Positions 59,891-64,000 of a stretch of DNA of 64,000 nt are shown in pieces (within the stretch, counting starts at the first letter, position 1; the number at the start of each line of letters is the position of its first letter). Source of the DNA: Cylindrodendrum hubeiense (taxonomy: Eukaryota > Ascomycota > Sordariomycetes > Hypocreales > Nectriaceae). A model generated the notes under the pieces. The model was not told where the DNA came from. It did no database searches and saw nothing but the letters and a program-made list of their open reading frames with translations. The DNA lies in contig JAANBB010000015.1 of NCBI GenBank assembly GCA_014621425.1, positions 186,001 to 250,000 on the forward strand. Reading direction: 5' to 3'. Position numbers and translations under genes: made by a program.

Positions 59891-62052
59891 TGCTGCGAGG
59901 GGAGCGCAAGAAAAATTGAATGAGGATTTGCTCGTGTGAAATTGTACGGAATAGTGAAGAATGGGCGTATTTGTGGTCTGCAGTGTTGGAAAACTTTGCT
60001 AGCACACCAGTTTTGTCCCGGGCTGCGTCCCACAAAGTGCTTGGCAACCATCATGCTGCGGGAATTAGTTATGGCTGCTATAACTGCGAAATCGACACAA
60101 ATGGGGTAAATCTGGTTGAACTGAGATCACATCGTATGGAGGCGCAGATCAATGTGAAGCTACTACACCACTGTACTAAAACGCTTGCAATGCCGCTAAA
60201 ATTTCCGACGCCAAGTTCTATCCCACATCCGATACTACCTCGCAGGGTCAAATGCGCGGACACAGTGGAGTTTAGTGCTTCTCCGCGTGCTTTAACAAAC
60301 CGCAATTCCGTCGAGTTTTCCGACGCCGAGTTGCGCCACAGCATCCCAGTCATGTGCACAGCGAGAACCGAGAACCACACTCCGCTATTTTCCCTTTGTT
60401 TTCCGCTCCCCGCTCCCTCCCCATGTTCTCCCCGCACTCTACCCTGCTAACCCATCACTAGTCTCCCCAGAGGACAGGCACAATACTTCGTCTTAGCAAT
60501 TTCGATACCATTCGTGCCAACAATTAACGCTATTCCTAAGTGGAGCCATGGCGTGGTGTTCTCGCCCTCCACTTCGGAGTGGAATTTACCGACGGTTCGT
60601 AAATCGTCAGCTGATAACCTCTCATCAGCAAGCCACAGCTTCGGCATTTTTGACTCGCATCTTCGGGGAACAACGCGCCGGAAATTGGTTCTCGGCTATT
60701 GGATTTATTGATGTGAGGTTCTACCATGCAGAGAGTGTACGAAAGTCTCAAGGCAGAGAACATATTGTGGTGGACTTGGCGGTCAAGCGCCGTATACAAG
60801 TGCAAGGATATCCAGTTGGTGGATTCAATGCCAAGGTTGTGACATGTTCGAAAGTTGACTGCCTTTTTTGTAATACTCGGCCTATTCGGTGTCTTGGAGT
60901 GATTCTCGTAACGAATTGCATATCGAATAGACGTCTTGCTTAATTCAGACTACAAATATGTAGCTCAGCCCTACCACCAGTCAATGGGGGACACGAAATT
61001 CGTTTGGAAATTTGTCTTTCTTCAACAGAGGCAGACTTCAACATCATGGTTCAGTCATATCTCCCCGTTTATCTAGACTAATCTCCAAACTTAGGCCAAG
61101 ATGCCATCTCTTGTTGCCCTTACGGGATGACTCATGATAGCGTGTATTAGTCTCCTATTGCTGTGCTTTATCCCAAAAACGCGATTGAATGCTCGTTCTA
61201 AAGGATCGAATATTGTGCAAGTCGCAACAGAACGATGGACAAGTGGCATACACGGAAGTGGATAATTTGGTTTATGAAATGGTGTAAAAGTTTTCTCCTT
61301 GGCTTAAGTTTAAATTTCTAGCAACTAGGTACTGTGTAGCCATCTCAACACAAGTTATGCTCTCGCAATTTCTCAAATGCGAATTTGGTTGACGGAGGTA
61401 CAGTTCGATACTCTCGCTGTAGTTGATACCGAGAATTCTTGATGCTTCTTCGGAACCTCGGGGAGACTCGGGAATGATCAGGCCGGGTCTGGAGACAGTT
61501 CGGACATGTATGTACCCCGCCTGTGGGAACCTTTGCCCGAAGACCCATCTGCTAATGCAACCCCCATGGGGCCCCATGTTTATTCACATCCCCCTCACCA
61601 TGCTATAGTAGTGTGACAAAAGTGGCCAGTATTTTCGTACTGGCGCACTCACCCTCCAGATCATGCATGTCCAGCTGGATGAATTTTTTATTGCCACAAC
61701 TGATCACGGCGGTGAGCTGCCAATAGCGGGACAGGGTCAGCACCACACCACAGGGGACATGGGGCTACACGCAGCTTGACGACGGAACCGCTACCTGCTC
61801 TCAGTAAGGTGTGCATGTGAGGCGTTCCTAAGAAACTGTTGCAAAGATCACTTGTTGAATCTGAAATGTGGGCTGCTCAATGACACGCGTGTTATGTCAC
61901 GTAGGGTTTGGTCTCAGGAACCATAAAAGCGCTGATTCCCCATTGTCACAGCAGAGGTCGGTTTCAAGTCACTTTGATCACATTTTTGTTATTAATCATT
62001 ATTGGATACGCCCCAAGTAACCTCTTACTAGTCGTTTCACTCTTCTGTTATC
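59891..62052. other. long divergent region between GH1 and transporter genes
   Basis: About 2.2 kb holding both promoters. A TATA-like ccataaaag lies near 61922-61930, roughly 125 bases before the transporter ATG. Open stretches on both strands near 60450-60950 and 61270-61580 show no recognisable domain. Confidence 0.5.
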
Positions 62053-63795
62053 ATGGCCGCCGATCATGAGCCACACAAGGTTGTGGCAACAGAGATAGAC
62101 CATGTGCCCTCCAAAGATTCCGTCGGAATCCGCGCCATTGAGGCCAACCCAGCCGGGGCTCAGCTTGCCGCTGTTACTGAAGTGTACAAGCCGTCGATGA
62201 CTTCTAAGGGTATGAGAAAGCTCTGGGCTGTTGTGAGTTACATCTGAGTTCCATGCGCGATTGAATCTCTGGGCGATTGATGTTAATATTGGTACAGTGC
62301 TTCGTTGGCTATTTCATCTCTACCATGAATGGATTCGACGGCTCTCTAATGGGATCGGTTAATGCAATGGAAGAATATCAAAAGACCTTCAACCTGGATG
62401 GTGCTGGTGCCAGCACTGGCGTCATCTTCATCATTTACAGCCTCGGCTCGGTGGCTGCGTTTCCCTTCTGCGGTATGCTAGCCGATGGTTTAGGCCGTCG
62501 CAAATGCATCGCCATCGGTTGCTTTATTGTTCTTGTCGGAACTGCCATTCAAGCTCCTTCCAACACCAGATCTCAGTTCATGGGCGGTCGCTTCGTTCTA
62601 GGGTTTGGAGCCGCCATCGCTCAAGCTGCCGGTCCAGTCTACATCGTTGAGCTAGCTCATCCTGCTTTCCGTGGATTTCAAGCTGGAATGTACAATAACT
62701 TCTGGTGGCTTGGAAATAGTGAGTATTGTATTCCATCTCAAATACCGATCAGGCTCTTACAGTGTACTAGTCCTTGCAGCGTGGACGACTTACGGATGCA
62801 ACAAGAACATTCAAAGCAGTTGGGCCTGGCGCATCCCAACTACGGCCCAGGCCTTTCTCCCTGGTCTTGTTTTCCTCACTATCTTGTTCCTCCCTGAATC
62901 TCCACGATGGCTAATCGCACAAGATCGGCATGAGGAGGCCATCGCTATTTTCGCCAAGTATCATGCGGATGGTAATAGGGAAGATCCAATCGTGACCCTT
63001 CAAGTCGGCGAGATCATTGAACAAATCCAAGCGAATGACCAAGAACATCGATGGTGGGATTTCCGCGAGCTTTTCAGCAGCCGCGCAACTTGTTACCGAT
63101 CCATGATGGTCATATGCATGGCCTTCTTCGGGCAGTGGTCGGGAAACACCATTGTTTCGTACTTTTTGCCAGCAATGATCGAGAATGGCGGCATTACCGA
63201 TACTTCGACCCAGCTTCTCATCACTGCTATCAACCCAATTTTCTCTATGATAGCAGCCGTGGCTGGAGCATCTTTATTGGACAAACTCGGGCGCCGGGTT
63301 ATGCTCCTCGGCGGTCTGATGGGTGCTCTTGGATGCTACATCGCCGTGACAGCATTCAGTGCCAGATCAGCCGACAACCCTAACCTTGTTTACGGGCTGA
63401 TTGTGTTCATTTACCTCTTTGGTGTTTTCTTTGCGGGCGGTTGGACGCCTCTGCAAGTTTTGTATCCCGTGGAATGCTTGGAAAATCATACACGTGCCAG
63501 AGGTGCGGGAATGAAGTTCCTTTTCCTCAACATCGCCTCAATGACCAACACATATGGAATTTCGGTGGGAATCAAGGCGATTGGATGGAAGCTTTACTTG
63601 GTTTTCGTTGGGTGGCTTTGCGTTGAGATTGTGGTTGTGTATTTCTTCTTTGTTGAGACGGCTGGGAAGACGCTGGAAGAGTTGTCGGAAATCTTCGAGG
63701 CAAAGAACCCAGTCAAGAAGAGTCTCGAAAAGGTCAAGTTCCAAGTTGGCACTAGCGGCAAAGTTCTCAGCTCAGAGAATGATGGAGCAGCGTAG
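62053..63795 (+). CDS. MFS sugar transporter (hexose/lactose-permease type)
   Basis: Exons 62053..62232, 62298..62718 and 62771..63795 with introns of 65 and 52 nt join in phase to 541 residues. The hydrophilic N-terminus of about 60 residues precedes twelve helices. Sugar-porter marks are NGFDGSLMGS in helix 1, DGLGRRK in loop 2-3, GPVYIVELAHPAFRG, the GNILAAWTTYG segment restored by splicing, PESPRWL in the central loop, LDKLGRRVMLLGG in loop 8-9 and VETAGKTLEELSEIFE after helix 12. The overall pattern matches fungal permeases for disaccharides or hexoses. Position beside glycosidases suggests uptake of sugars they release; the substrate cannot be fixed from sequence. Confidence 0.93.
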
Positions 63796-64000
63796 TCAGT
63801 CATGCTAGCGCCAGTGCTATATCATAATAACGCGTTACAATACCACATTCTCCACACGGGGGCGGTTGTTTGCAATCTTCCCATATTAGAGATGATCAAT
63901 CGGGCCTATCTGGTACTACTAATGGTTGTATCGCAACGATCTGTATACTTACTTTGCTTGTATTTCATCTTATTCTTGAGAAATAATACAGCTACTGTCT
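63796..64000. other. 3' flank of the sugar transporter gene
   Basis: AT-rich 3' untranslated or intergenic sequence up to the window edge. No other feature. Confidence 0.6.

Noticed and set aside
60450..61580. Open frames of 100-130 codons on both strands
   Set aside because: Some lack a good start, none has a recognisable domain, and they lie in the divergent promoter region of the GH1 and transporter genes.

Overview
The window is nuclear DNA of a filamentous ascomycete (Pezizomycotina). Most genes carry short introns of about 50-95 nt with GT..AG ends, and the gene families are typical of moulds: DUF4246, GMC alcohol oxidase, cytochrome P450, Zn2Cys6 regulator, LysM protein, F-box protein, GH78 and GH1 enzymes, sugar MFS transporter, and several orphan seven-helix membrane proteins. 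I cannot fix the genus from sequence alone. Gene density is low, intergenic stretches are long, and at least four loci are decayed, so this looks like accessory rather than core chromosome. No tRNA, rRNA, transposon or CRISPR was recognised. All gene models were built by hand from reading frames, splice consensus and phase matching; no transcript data were available.

Layout. 1-8.2 kb: the 3' tail of an unidentified gene, a broken CHAT-domain gene, a multi-helix membrane protein, a 1.7 kb AT-rich block and a DUF4246 gene. 8.9-12.1 kb: a VIT/VWA-domain protein that is the most remarkable object here. 13-24.4 kb: an alcohol-oxidase-type GMC flavoenzyme, a seven-helix membrane protein with a 23-nt microexon, two poorly understood or decayed loci, a long coiled-coil protein, and an acidic DUF6924-like gene interrupted by two TAA codons. 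26-34.2 kb: a small secreted protein, a P450, an F-box protein and a five-exon LysM secretory protein. 35.7-47.4 kb: the ruins of a polyketide-synthase-type enoylreductase, two membrane proteins, an aspartate-aminotransferase-like enzyme with a changed substrate pocket, and a cAMP-receptor-like GPCR. 48-63.8 kb: a carbohydrate block with a GH16 enzyme, a Zn2Cys6 regulator divergent from a GH78 alpha-L-rhamnosidase, a GH1 beta-glucosidase and a sugar transporter, which could together take apart rhamnosylated glycosides.

Main discovery. The VIT/VWA protein begins, at the first ATG of its frame, with an almost exact copy of the histone H3 N-terminus (MARTKQT...RK.T). Near its C-terminus it carries a 57-bp tandem repeat encoding copies of H3 residues 17-30 (two copies match 13 of 14 residues, including the K23 and K27 positions). 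Two separate segments of the H3 tail in one non-histone protein argue for histone mimicry: a VWA scaffold that could present H3K4- and H3K27-type substrates to chromatin writers or readers.
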